Source: Streptomyces marokkonensis (GTDB lineage Bacteria > Actinomycetota > Actinomycetes > Streptomycetales > Streptomycetaceae). Taken from it: DNA of 64,000 bases. The notes under the pieces were generated by a model. The model saw only the letters and a list, made by a program, of their open reading frames with translations. It was not told where the DNA came from and did not search any database. The stretch spans positions 186,001 to 250,000 of the forward strand of contig NZ_VSKS01000003.1 of the NCBI RefSeq assembly GCF_008312835.1, written 5' to 3'. Positions 1-8,294 of this stretch are shown piece by piece (within the stretch, counting starts at the first letter, position 1; every line of letters starts with the position of its first letter). The translations under genes and the position numbers were made by a program.

Positions 1-1014
1 GTCTTTCTGTACGGCAACCTGCTGCGCGCCCTGATGGCGTCGGTGACCGCCCTCCTCATCATCGGCCGGGTGCCCGACTGGCTCCTCTTCGTCTCCGCTC
101 TGTGCGTCACCGGAGTCAACCGCTTCGTCCTCGCGGGACTGTCCGCCGCGCTGCCGCGCGTGGTGGACAGCGAGCGGCTGGTCATCGCCAACTCCCTGTC
201 ACCGACCGCCGGCACACTCGCCGCGACCGCCGGTGGCGGCCTGGCCTTCGTCGTCCGCCTGCTCGTCGCCGACTCCGACGCGGCGGTGGTGCTCGTGGGC
301 GCCGCGCTGTACCTGGGCGCGGCCGTGGCATCACTGCGCATGGCGAAGGAACTGCTCGGCCCCGACCGGGCGCTGGTACGTCCCCGGCTGACCACGGCGC
401 TCACCGGCACCGTGCGCGACCTGAGGGCGGGGGTACGTCACCTCGCCGAACCCCCGCGCAGAGAGGCGGCCTGGGCACTGACGGCCATGTCGCTGATGCG
501 GTTCTGCTACGGCGCCGTGCTCGTTCTGCTGCTGATGCTGTGCCGGTACGCGTTGACCTCGACCACGGACGAGGGACTCGCCCTGCTGGGGCTGGCGTTG
601 GGTGCCTCGGGCGCCGGCTTCTTCGCCGCGGCCGTCATGACTCCCTGGGCCGCCGGGCGGCTCGGGCCCGGTCGCTGGATCGTGGTGTGCGCCGCGTCGG
701 CCGCGGTGCTGGTACCCGCGTGCGGCCTGCCGTTCGCCACCGGCCCGCTCCTCGCCGGGGCGTTCGTCCTGGGGCTGACCACCCAGGGTGCCAAGATCGC
801 CACGGACACCATCGTCCAGTCCGCCGTCGAGGACGGCTTCCGCGGCCGGATCTTCTCTCTGTACGACGTCCTGTTCAACGTGGCCTTCGTCGGCGCCGCC
901 GCAGTGGCCGCCCTGATGCTTCCACCCGACGGCCGATCGGTCCCGCTGGTGGTAACAATCGCCGTTATCTACGGAGCAGTAGCTATGGCTATGGCCCGTT
1001 TTGCACATCAGTAA
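1..1014 (+). CDS. MFS transporter, 5'-truncated by window edge
   Basis: The frame is open from base 1, so the start lies outside the window; 337 residues are visible. The protein is a chain of hydrophobic segments separated by short Arg-rich loops, typical of a 12-TM major facilitator. The stretch RGRIFSLYDVLFNVAF near residue 280 is the late-helix region seen in actinobacterial MFS_3-type exporters. In S. coelicolor an integral membrane transporter occupies the same place beside the LppU-like gene. The substrate cannot be read from the sequence. The internal ATG at 34 is not the start, because the reading frame and a hydrophobic stretch continue upstream of it. Confidence 0.8.
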   Translation, partial: VFLYGNLLRALMASVTALLIIGRVPDWLLFVSALCVTGVNRFVLAGLSAALPRVVDSERLVIANSLSPTAGTLAATAGGGLAFVVRLLVADSDAAVVLVGAALYLGAAVASLRMAKELLGPDRALVRPRLTTALTGTVRDLRAGVRHLAEPPRREAAWALTAMSLMRFCYGAVLVLLLMLCRYALTSTTDEGLALLGLALGASGAGFFAAAVMTPWAAGRLGPGRWIVVCAASAAVLVPACGLPFATGPLLAGAFVLGLTTQGAKIATDTIVQSAVEDGFRGRIFSLYDVLFNVAFVGAAAVAALMLPPDGRSVPLVVTIAVIYGAVAMAMARFAHQ

Positions 1015-1137
1015 GTGTCACATCAACGCCACAGAGCCTTTTAGGGCTACAGAGTTGTCAGTGCGGGCCGGTAGCTTACGTGCGTCTTATCAGCGCATCG
1101 TTCGCGCCACGCACTCATGTTCTAGGGGGACTCCCAA

Positions 1138-1638
1138 GTGACCACTCCGCCGCCCCAGGGCAACCCGTTCGCACAGGGTCAGCAGCAGCCCTACGGCCAG
1201 CCCCAGGGCCAGGCCCCCTACCCGCCCCAGGGCGGCTTTCCGCAGCAGGCCGGTCAGCCGGGCTTCCCCCCGCCGGGCGCCCCGGTTCCGCCCCAGCAGG
1301 GCCGCAAGATCAGCTTCAAGATGATCAAGAACATCGTCATCGTTCTGATCGTCGCGGGTGTGGCCATCGGCGGCTACATCGCCAGCCGGGACGACGCCGA
1401 CACCGCAGCGGTCGGGGACTGCATGCACCGGGGCAGCACGGACGACAACAGCCCGGACCTCGAGGTCGTCGACTGCGGTGACGCGAAGGCGCAGTACACG
1501 GTGCTCGCCAAGATCGAAGGCAACTTCTCCGGTCTCACGGCCCAGACCAAGTGCGAGACGGCGGCCAAGGACTTCGAGTACGTGTACACGGAGACCAACG
1601 GCAGCAAGAGCTTCCTTCTCTGCTTGAAGGACAAGTAA
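1138..1638 (+). CDS. LppU/SCO3897-family single-pass membrane protein
   Basis: A 166-residue protein. Residues 1-55 are rich in Pro, Gln and Gly and probably disordered. One TM helix follows at about 62-82, then an extracytoplasmic domain with four Cys (95, 113, 139, 162), consistent with two disulfides. The GTG start at 1138 is supported by AGGGGGA at 1124-1130. Gene position and build match the actinobacterial LppU/SCO3897 family, whose function is not established. The gene ends just before two parS-bearing palindromes that separate it from the convergent cca gene. Confidence 0.8.
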   Translation: MTTPPPQGNPFAQGQQQPYGQPQGQAPYPPQGGFPQQAGQPGFPPPGAPVPPQQGRKISFKMIKNIVIVLIVAGVAIGGYIASRDDADTAAVGDCMHRGSTDDNSPDLEVVDCGDAKAQYTVLAKIEGNFSGLTAQTKCETAAKDFEYVYTETNGSKSFLLCLKDK

Positions 1639-1650
1639 GAGAGACGGCGA

Positions 1651-1682
1651 AAGGGCGGTGTTTCACGTGAAACACCGCCCTT
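1651..1682. repeat. parS: parS site inside a perfect 32-bp palindrome
   Basis: GTTTCACGTGAAAC at 1660-1673 is the consensus Streptomyces ParB site. It sits at the centre of a longer perfect palindrome, 1651-1682, whose arms add AAGGGCGGT. It follows the LppU-like stop codon and could also form a terminator or cruciform stem. Confidence 0.9.
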
Positions 1683-1692
1683 CACCATGTCG

Positions 1693-1726
1693 ACGGGGTC
1701 ATGTTTCACGTGAAACATGACCCCGT
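1693..1726. repeat. parS: parS site inside a perfect 34-bp palindrome
   Basis: A second GTTTCACGTGAAAC at 1703-1716 is flanked by complementary arms ACGGGGTCAT/ATGACCCCGT, giving a perfect palindrome at 1693-1726. It is 43 bp centre-to-centre from the first site and lies immediately before the convergent stop of cca. Confidence 0.9.
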
Positions 1727-1734
1727 TCGCGCTC

Positions 1735-3201
1735 TCAGTCCTGCTGCGCGGCCCACCACTCCTTGAGTGCGGCTACCGCCGCGTCGTGCTCCATCGGGCC
1801 GTTCTCCAGGCGGAGCTCCAGCATGTGCTTGTAGGCCTGGCCGACGGCCGGGCCCGGCTTGACGCCGAGGATCTCCATGATCTGGTTGCCGTCGAGGTCC
1901 GGACGGATGGCGTCCAGCTCCTCCTGCTCCTGCAGCTGGGCGATCCGCTCTTCCAGGCCGTCATACGCACGGGAGAGTGCGGCGGCCTTGCGCCGGTTGC
2001 GGGTGGTGCAGTCCGAGCGGGTCAGCTTGTGCAGCCGGCTGAGGAGCGGTCCGGCGTCGCGGACGTAGCGACGGACGGCGGAGTCCGTCCATTCTCCCGT
2101 GCCGTAGCCGTGGAAGCGCAGATGAAGCTCGACGAGACGAGAAACGTCCTTCACCAGCTCGTTGGAGTACTTCAGCGCCGTCAGGCGCTTCTTCGTCATC
2201 TTGGCCCCGACCACTTCGTGGTGGTGGAACGAGACACGACCGTCCTTTTCGAACCTGCGCGTCCGGGGCTTACCGATGTCGTGCAGCAGGGCTGCCAGCC
2301 GAAGGGTCAGGTCGGGGCCGTCCTCCTCCAGAGCCATCGCTTGTTCGAGAACGATCAGCGTGTGCTCGTAGACGTCCTTGTGCCGGTGGTGCTCGTCCCT
2401 TTCCAGGTGAAGGGCCGGCAGCTCGGGCAGCACGTACTCGGCGATCCCGGTGTCCACGAGCAGTGACAACCCCTTGCGGGGGTGCGCGGACACGATCAGT
2501 TTGTTCAGCTCGTCCCGCGCCCGCTCGGCGGACACGATCTCGATGCGCCCGGCCATCTCCTTCATCGCGGTGACGACCTCGGGTGCCACCTCGAAGTCGA
2601 GCTGAGCGGCGAACCGGGCGGCCCGCATCATCCGCAGCGGGTCGTCCGAGAAGGACTCCTCGGGTGTGCCCGGGGTGCGCAGCACACGCGACGCGAGGTC
2701 GCCGAGACCGCCGTGCGGATCGATGAACCGCTTCTCCGGCAGGGCGACGGCCATCGCGTTCACGGTGAAATCACGGCGGACGAGGTCCTCCCCGATCGAG
2801 TCGCCGTACGACACCTCCGGCTTGCGCGAGGTGCGGTCGTAGGCCTCCGACCGATAGGTGGTCACCTCGATCTGAAAGCTCCGGTCGGTGTCTCCGACAC
2901 GCGCGTTCTTCTGCGCACCGACCGTGCCGAAGGCGATCCCGACCTCCCAGACGGCGTCCGCCCACGGGCGCACGATCTTCAGTACGTCCTGGGGACGTGC
3001 GTCGGTGGTGAAGTCCAGGTCGTTGCCGAGACGGCCGAGCAGCGCGTCGCGCACCGAGCCGCCGACCAGGGCGAGTGAGAACCCGGCCTCCTGGAAGCGG
3101 CGGGCGAGGTCGTCGGCGACAGGGGCGACCCGGAGCAGTTCACTCACGGCGCGGTCCTGCACCTGGCTCAGGGCACTGGATTCTTCGTTGGCGTTCGGCA
3201 C
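1735..3201 (-). CDS. cca: CCA tRNA nucleotidyltransferase
   Basis: Adds or repairs the 3' CCA end of tRNAs. The product is 488 residues from the GTG at 3201 (VPNANEES...). The class II nucleotidyltransferase head is clear: GGSVRD at about 47-52, the metal-binding DLD at 61-63 and RRDFTVNAM at 142-150. A C-terminal HD domain carries HDIGKP near 307. The frame stays open to 3321, but the upstream part (MPRTGPQ...) is low-complexity and overlaps the promoter region. The chosen start matches actinobacterial homologues as I recall them. No strong Shine-Dalgarno precedes it, so the start is less certain than the identity. The neighbouring tRNA genes at 33359 and 54600 encode CCA, whereas tRNA-Ala at 38704 does not and would need this enzyme. 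Confidence 0.93.
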   Translation of the reverse strand: MPNANEESSALSQVQDRAVSELLRVAPVADDLARRFQEAGFSLALVGGSVRDALLGRLGNDLDFTTDARPQDVLKIVRPWADAVWEVGIAFGTVGAQKNARVGDTDRSFQIEVTTYRSEAYDRTSRKPEVSYGDSIGEDLVRRDFTVNAMAVALPEKRFIDPHGGLGDLASRVLRTPGTPEESFSDDPLRMMRAARFAAQLDFEVAPEVVTAMKEMAGRIEIVSAERARDELNKLIVSAHPRKGLSLLVDTGIAEYVLPELPALHLERDEHHRHKDVYEHTLIVLEQAMALEEDGPDLTLRLAALLHDIGKPRTRRFEKDGRVSFHHHEVVGAKMTKKRLTALKYSNELVKDVSRLVELHLRFHGYGTGEWTDSAVRRYVRDAGPLLSRLHKLTRSDCTTRNRRKAAALSRAYDGLEERIAQLQEQEELDAIRPDLDGNQIMEILGVKPGPAVGQAYKHMLELRLENGPMEHDAAVAALKEWWAAQQD

Positions 3202-3400
3202 AACAGAAGAGGGTACGTGGCCCGAACGGCCGGAAGCTCCTCCATTATGTGCGCGCGGACACCCCCGTCGATACACGGACAAGGCCCGCCTCCCACGATC
3301 TTGTGGACCGGTCCGCGGCACTTCCCCTCAGCGCGCATCGTTACCATGCCTGGACGCACATTCCGACGACCACTGACGACGACGAGGGACGGGCGAGCGC

Positions 3401-5785
3401 GTGGCCGAGGCGGCAGACTTCCAGGGGACGAGTCCCTCACCTGCCCGCCGCTGGCTGCGGCGTACCGGAGCCCTGCTCGCCGGAGCCCCCCTGCTGGCCG
3501 GGCTCCTCCAGTTGCCGGCCGCGCCCCCCGCGGACGCCGCCACACCGGACGCCTCGCAGGCCCCCTCCGGGGCGGGCTCGGTCTCCGTGTCGGTCGACTC
3601 CCTGAGCCCCGGCGCGCCGACCGACGGCGACACCGTGACCGTGTCAGGAACGGTGACCAACAGGGGCAGACAGACCGTCACCGACGCCCATGTCGGCCTA
3701 CGTGTCGGCCCCCTGCTGAACACGCGCTCGGGCATCGACTCCGTCGCCCGGAACAGCGACGACGTCCTGAGCGTCATCGGCCCGGAGATCGACGACAAGT
3801 ACTCCGACAAGTTCTCCAAGCTCACTCCGGGCGTCTCGCAGCCCTTCACCCTCTCGGTGCCGGTGGACGAGCTGGACCTGGGGCAGGACGGCGTCTATCA
3901 GCTGGCCGTCTCTCTCGCCGGGGAGACCGCCGCCCAGCCGTGGGAGCAGACGCTCGGTGTCCAGCGGACGTTCCTCCCGTGGCAGCCCGAGGAAGCCGGC
4001 ACAAGGACGAGGACGACGTTCATGTGGCCTCTGATCTCCACCGTCCACATGACGGCGGAGACGGGCTCGGACGAGCAGCAGACGCCGGTTTTCCACGACG
4101 ACGACCTCGCCAGGGAGATCTCCCCGGGCGGCCGGCTGGACCGGATGGTGGCGCTGGGCAAGGACCTCGACGTCACCTGGGTGATCGATCCGGACCTGCT
4201 GGCGTCCGTCGAGGCGATGACCGACCGTTACGAGGTGCCCGGTGAGGGAGACGACACCGTCGTCGGCGGCCACCAGGAGGTCGCCAAGCGATGGCTCACC
4301 GAGGTCCAGGAGGCGGTGGCGGAGAAGGAGGTCGTCGCGCTGCCGTTCGGCGACCCCGACCTGGCCTCGCTCGCTCACAACGGCACGTCCGTCACCGGGT
4401 CCCTGAGCCACCTCAAGGAAGCCACCGACGTCGCCTCCAGCACCGTGGGGTCGATCCTCCACGTGAAGCCCACCACGGACTTCGCCTGGCCGGTCGACGG
4501 CGCCGTCGATCCCTCCGTCGTCAGGGTCGCCACCTCTGCCGGAGCCGACAAGGTGATCGCCCGCAGCGACACCTTCGAGGACACCGGCCTGACGTACACG
4601 ACCACCGCGCCCCGCCCCATCGGGGGTGGCACCACGGCGGTCGTCGCGGACGCGCGGCTGTCCACGGCCTTCCAGGGCGACATGACCAAGGCTTCCACGT
4701 CGACCCTCGCGGTGCAGCGGTTCCTGGCCCAGAGCCTGACCCTCGGCCTGCAGACGGACCGGCAGCGCAGCGTCGTCGTCGCGCCGCAGCGCACACCGTC
4801 GGCGAGCCAGGCCCAGACGATGGCGGAGGCCTTCGAGATCCTGCAGGACGGCACCTGGTCCGAGCCCCAGACCCTCACGGCGGCGGCCAAGGCCAAACCC
4901 GACCCCGCCGCCACCACCAAGGTCCCCGCGGCCTCCTCGTACCCCTCCTCGCTGCGCAAGCAGGAGCTCCCGAAGACGACGTTCGAGCAGATCGCCAGGA
5001 CGCAGGCCAAGCTCGACAAATTCAAGGTGGTCCTCTCCGACCAGTCCCGGGTGGTGACACCGTTCGGGCGCGCCCAGAACCGGGGCATGTCCGTGTCGTG
5101 GCGGGGCCGGCAGGCCGAGTCGGCGATCTACCGGAGCGGTGTCGAGTCCTACCTGGACGGGCTCATCGGCCAGGTGAGACTGATCGACAAGTCGGAGACC
5201 AAGCTCTCCGGCCGGAGTGCCACGATTCCCGTGACGGTCCAGAACAACCTGGTGCAGGGCGTCGAGCACCTGGTGCTGCGGCTCACCTCCACCAACCCGA
5301 CCCGTCTGGAGATCGACGGGGACGCCTACGAGGAGCAGCCCGTCGCCGTCTCCGGCGGCCACAGCCAGTCGGTGAAGTTCACCACGTCCGCCAACGCCAA
5401 CGGTCGGGCGACGGTGATCGCCCAGCTGTACACGCAGGACGGCCAGAAGTACGGCGACCCCGTCACGTTCGACGTGAAGGTCACCGAGATCACCGCCACG
5501 GTGATGCTGGTCATCGGCGGTGGCGTGCTGCTGCTCGTCCTCGCCGGCTTCCGGATGTACACCCAGCGCAAGCGTGCCGCGGCCCGCGAGGCCGACGAGC
5601 AGGAGCACGAGGCGGGCGAGGACGCCGACAGCCCGCAGAACCCCGAAGCCCCCGGGGCGCGTCCCACCCGGGAGTCCGCAACGGGATCCCGGAAGGACGG
5701 CCCGGAGCAGCCGAGTGACCCGGCACCGGACACCGCACCGGAAAGCGCCGACCCGTCCGGCGCGGGTGAGAGAGTGGACCGTTGA
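3401..5785 (+). CDS. secreted, membrane-anchored DUF6049-family protein
   Basis: A 794-residue protein. A signal peptide lies at about 18-47 (twin Arg, hydrophobic run, ADAA cleavage region). A long extracytoplasmic region follows, with a CARDB-like N-terminal beta domain (about 50-160) and a central part of unknown fold. One TM helix sits at about 693-718, followed by an RKR stop-transfer and an acidic, Pro-rich cytoplasmic tail. The GTG start at 3401 has GAGGGA about 11 bases upstream. It lies directly upstream of murJ, as Rv3909 lies upstream of the mycobacterial mviN. A cell-envelope role linked to MurJ is inferred from position only. Confidence 0.78.
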   Translation: MAEAADFQGTSPSPARRWLRRTGALLAGAPLLAGLLQLPAAPPADAATPDASQAPSGAGSVSVSVDSLSPGAPTDGDTVTVSGTVTNRGRQTVTDAHVGLRVGPLLNTRSGIDSVARNSDDVLSVIGPEIDDKYSDKFSKLTPGVSQPFTLSVPVDELDLGQDGVYQLAVSLAGETAAQPWEQTLGVQRTFLPWQPEEAGTRTRTTFMWPLISTVHMTAETGSDEQQTPVFHDDDLAREISPGGRLDRMVALGKDLDVTWVIDPDLLASVEAMTDRYEVPGEGDDTVVGGHQEVAKRWLTEVQEAVAEKEVVALPFGDPDLASLAHNGTSVTGSLSHLKEATDVASSTVGSILHVKPTTDFAWPVDGAVDPSVVRVATSAGADKVIARSDTFEDTGLTYTTTAPRPIGGGTTAVVADARLSTAFQGDMTKASTSTLAVQRFLAQSLTLGLQTDRQRSVVVAPQRTPSASQAQTMAEAFEILQDGTWSEPQTLTAAAKAKPDPAATTKVPAASSYPSSLRKQELPKTTFEQIARTQAKLDKFKVVLSDQSRVVTPFGRAQNRGMSVSWRGRQAESAIYRSGVESYLDGLIGQVRLIDKSETKLSGRSATIPVTVQNNLVQGVEHLVLRLTSTNPTRLEIDGDAYEEQPVAVSGGHSQSVKFTTSANANGRATVIAQLYTQDGQKYGDPVTFDVKVTEITATVMLVIGGGVLLLVLAGFRMYTQRKRAAAREADEQEHEAGEDADSPQNPEAPGARPTRESATGSRKDGPEQPSDPAPDTAPESADPSGAGERVDR

Positions 5786-5828
5786 GGATGTCGTGGCCGT
5801 GGGCCCGGGACGATGAGGTGGGGTAACC

Positions 5829-8153
5829 ATGAACGCGCCGTACGACGGTGACCGCGGCCATGCCGCGGGCAACTCGGGCTACCCCGAGTCGGACCCCCAC
5901 GAGGGTCCGCCGCCCGGGCACGACCAGGTGCCGCAGCCGCCCGCGGACATGTACGTCCAGGACGCCTACGACCAGGACCCCTACCGGGCGCAGGACATCG
6001 CCGCCCAGGATCCCGTCGCGGAGGCGCTGTACGACCGCGCCGCGCACCCGCCGCCCCCGCCTGGCGCCCACCCCCCTCAGGAGCCGCTGTACGGGCCGCC
6101 GCCCCAGTCGCCGTACGCGCCCGACCCACGGGTGTGGGCCCGGACCCCCGCCCCGGAACCGGACGGCCCTACGCAGTACCTGCCGTACGGCGACGATCCG
6201 CGCACGACACAGTTCGTGGGCGTGGACGACCTGGTCGGCCAGGCCGGGGAGCAGCGCCACGAACCGGATGCCTTCGCCCATCTCTTCCGCGACCAGCAGC
6301 AGAGCGGTGCCTTCCCGGACCAGCAGCAGGGCGGTGGGTACCCTCCGCAGCACGGCGGTGGACACCCCGGCCACCCGCCGGTGAGCGGCCATCAGCCGTA
6401 CGCGTCCGCACCGGTGCCCGGCCCCGCGTCCCCGACGCCCGGCCACTACGCGGGCGCCACCCCGCCTCCCGCCGCCGAGGCACCGGTCCCGGAATCCGCG
6501 CCTGCCCCCGCGCCGAAGAAGGGCGGCCGCGCCGGGGGACTGCTGAAGTCGAGCGCCGTGATGGCGGCGGGCACGATGGTGTCCCGCCTCACGGGCTTCA
6601 TCCGCTCCGCGATGATCGTCTCGGCGCTCGGCCTCGCTCTGCTGGGCGAGTCCTTCCAGATCGCCTACCAGCTGCCGACGATGATCTACATCCTGACCGT
6701 CGGCGGTGGCCTCAACTCCGTCTTCGTGCCCCAGCTCGTGCGGGCGATGAAGGACGACGAGGACGGGGGTGAGGCCTACGCCAACCGGCTGCTGACACTG
6801 GTGATGGTGGCCCTGGCCGCGCTCACCGCTCTCGCGTGGCTTGCCGCACCCCTCCTGGTGCGCGCCCTCTCGGTCCCGGTCGCCAACGACCCCGCGGCCA
6901 ATGACGTCGCTGTCACCTTCACCCGCTTCTTCCTGCCCTCGATCTTCTTCATGGGCATTCACGTGGTGATGGGTCAGATCCTCAATGCCCGTGGCCGGTT
7001 CGGCGCGATGATGTGGACCCCGGTCCTGAACAACATCGTCATCATCGTCACCCTCGGTACGTTCATCTGGGTCTACGGCACCGCGGCAGACTCGCAGATG
7101 AAGGTCACGAACATCCCGCCGGAGGGCCTGCGGCTGCTCGGCGTCGGCGTTCTGCTGGGGCTCGTCGTCCAGGCCCTGGCGATGATTCCGTACCTGCGCG
7201 AGACCGGATTCCGTATCCGCCTGCGCTTCGACTGGAAGGGTCACGGGCTCGGCAAGGCGGCCATGCTCGCCAAGTGGACCATCTTGTTCGTCCTCGCCAA
7301 CCAGGCGGGCGCGCTGGTGGTCACCCAGCTGGCCACCGCGTCGGTCAAGGACACGAACATCGCAGGCACGGGCTTCAGTGCCTACTCCAACGCCCAGCTG
7401 ATCTGGGGCCTGCCCCAGGCCATCATCACCGTCTCCCTGATGGCCGCTCTCCTGCCCCGCATCTCCCGTTCGGCAGCCGACGACGACGCCGGTGCCGTCC
7501 GTGACGACATCTCCCAGGGCCTGCGCACCACGGCCGTGGCCATCGTGCCGATCGCCTTCGGCTTCGTCTCGCTCGGCATCCCGATGTGCACGCTGATGTT
7601 CGGCTCCTCGGGCACCGGCGCGGCCACCAACATGGGCTACATGCTGATGGCCTTCGGCCTCGGCCTGATCCCCTACTCCGTGCAGTACGTCGTCCTGCGG
7701 GCCTTCTACGCGTACGAGGACACCCGAACCCCCTTCTACAACACGGTCATCGTGGCCGCGGGCAACGCGATCGCCTCGGGCGTCTGCTACGTCGTGCTTC
7801 CGGCCCGCTGGGCCGTGGTGGGCATGTCCGCCTCCTACGGCCTGGCCTACGTGATCGGTGTCGGCGTCGCGTGGCGCAGGCTGCGCAAGCGGCTGGGCGG
7901 GGACCTGGACGGCGCCCGGGTGCTGCGGACCTACGCCCGGTTGTGCATCGCATCCGTTCCGGCCGCCGTGCTCAGTGGCGCGGCCTGCTACGGGATCAGT
8001 CAGGCACTGGGCCAGGGGGTCATGGGCTCGCTCGCCGCACTGCTGGGTGGCGGCGCCGTTCTGCTCGGAATCTTCTACGTGGCGGCCCGGCGGATGCGGA
8101 TCGACGAAGTCAACTCACTGGTCGGTATGGTGCGCGGACGCCTGGGACGCTGA
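5829..8153 (+). CDS. murJ: lipid II flippase MurJ (MviN)
   Basis: Moves lipid II across the membrane for peptidoglycan synthesis. The product is 774 residues. Residues 1-230 form a Pro/Gln/Tyr-rich, probably disordered cytoplasmic extension. The MOP-superfamily core follows, with the family motif GTMVSRLTGFIRS near 247-259 and about 14 hydrophobic segments to the end. The ATG at 5829 has GAGGTGGGG just upstream. The mycobacterial homologue is one polypeptide that continues into a pseudokinase and an extracytoplasmic domain; here those parts are encoded by the next gene. The spacing (142 bp) suggests one transcript. Confidence 0.93.
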   Translation: MNAPYDGDRGHAAGNSGYPESDPHEGPPPGHDQVPQPPADMYVQDAYDQDPYRAQDIAAQDPVAEALYDRAAHPPPPPGAHPPQEPLYGPPPQSPYAPDPRVWARTPAPEPDGPTQYLPYGDDPRTTQFVGVDDLVGQAGEQRHEPDAFAHLFRDQQQSGAFPDQQQGGGYPPQHGGGHPGHPPVSGHQPYASAPVPGPASPTPGHYAGATPPPAAEAPVPESAPAPAPKKGGRAGGLLKSSAVMAAGTMVSRLTGFIRSAMIVSALGLALLGESFQIAYQLPTMIYILTVGGGLNSVFVPQLVRAMKDDEDGGEAYANRLLTLVMVALAALTALAWLAAPLLVRALSVPVANDPAANDVAVTFTRFFLPSIFFMGIHVVMGQILNARGRFGAMMWTPVLNNIVIIVTLGTFIWVYGTAADSQMKVTNIPPEGLRLLGVGVLLGLVVQALAMIPYLRETGFRIRLRFDWKGHGLGKAAMLAKWTILFVLANQAGALVVTQLATASVKDTNIAGTGFSAYSNAQLIWGLPQAIITVSLMAALLPRISRSAADDDAGAVRDDISQGLRTTAVAIVPIAFGFVSLGIPMCTLMFGSSGTGAATNMGYMLMAFGLGLIPYSVQYVVLRAFYAYEDTRTPFYNTVIVAAGNAIASGVCYVVLPARWAVVGMSASYGLAYVIGVGVAWRRLRKRLGGDLDGARVLRTYARLCIASVPAAVLSGAACYGISQALGQGVMGSLAALLGGGAVLLGIFYVAARRMRIDEVNSLVGMVRGRLGR

Positions 8154-8294
8154 GACAGGGGGTAGGCGCACAACCATCACCCGCCCCAGTGTGTCGTGCA
8201 TAGCGGCGGACTGTGGGCACAATTGGTCTCGGCGTCGAACGGCGCGCGACGGACGCCGGCCGACGCGCATGGGATGGGGAGGCAGGGAACGACG

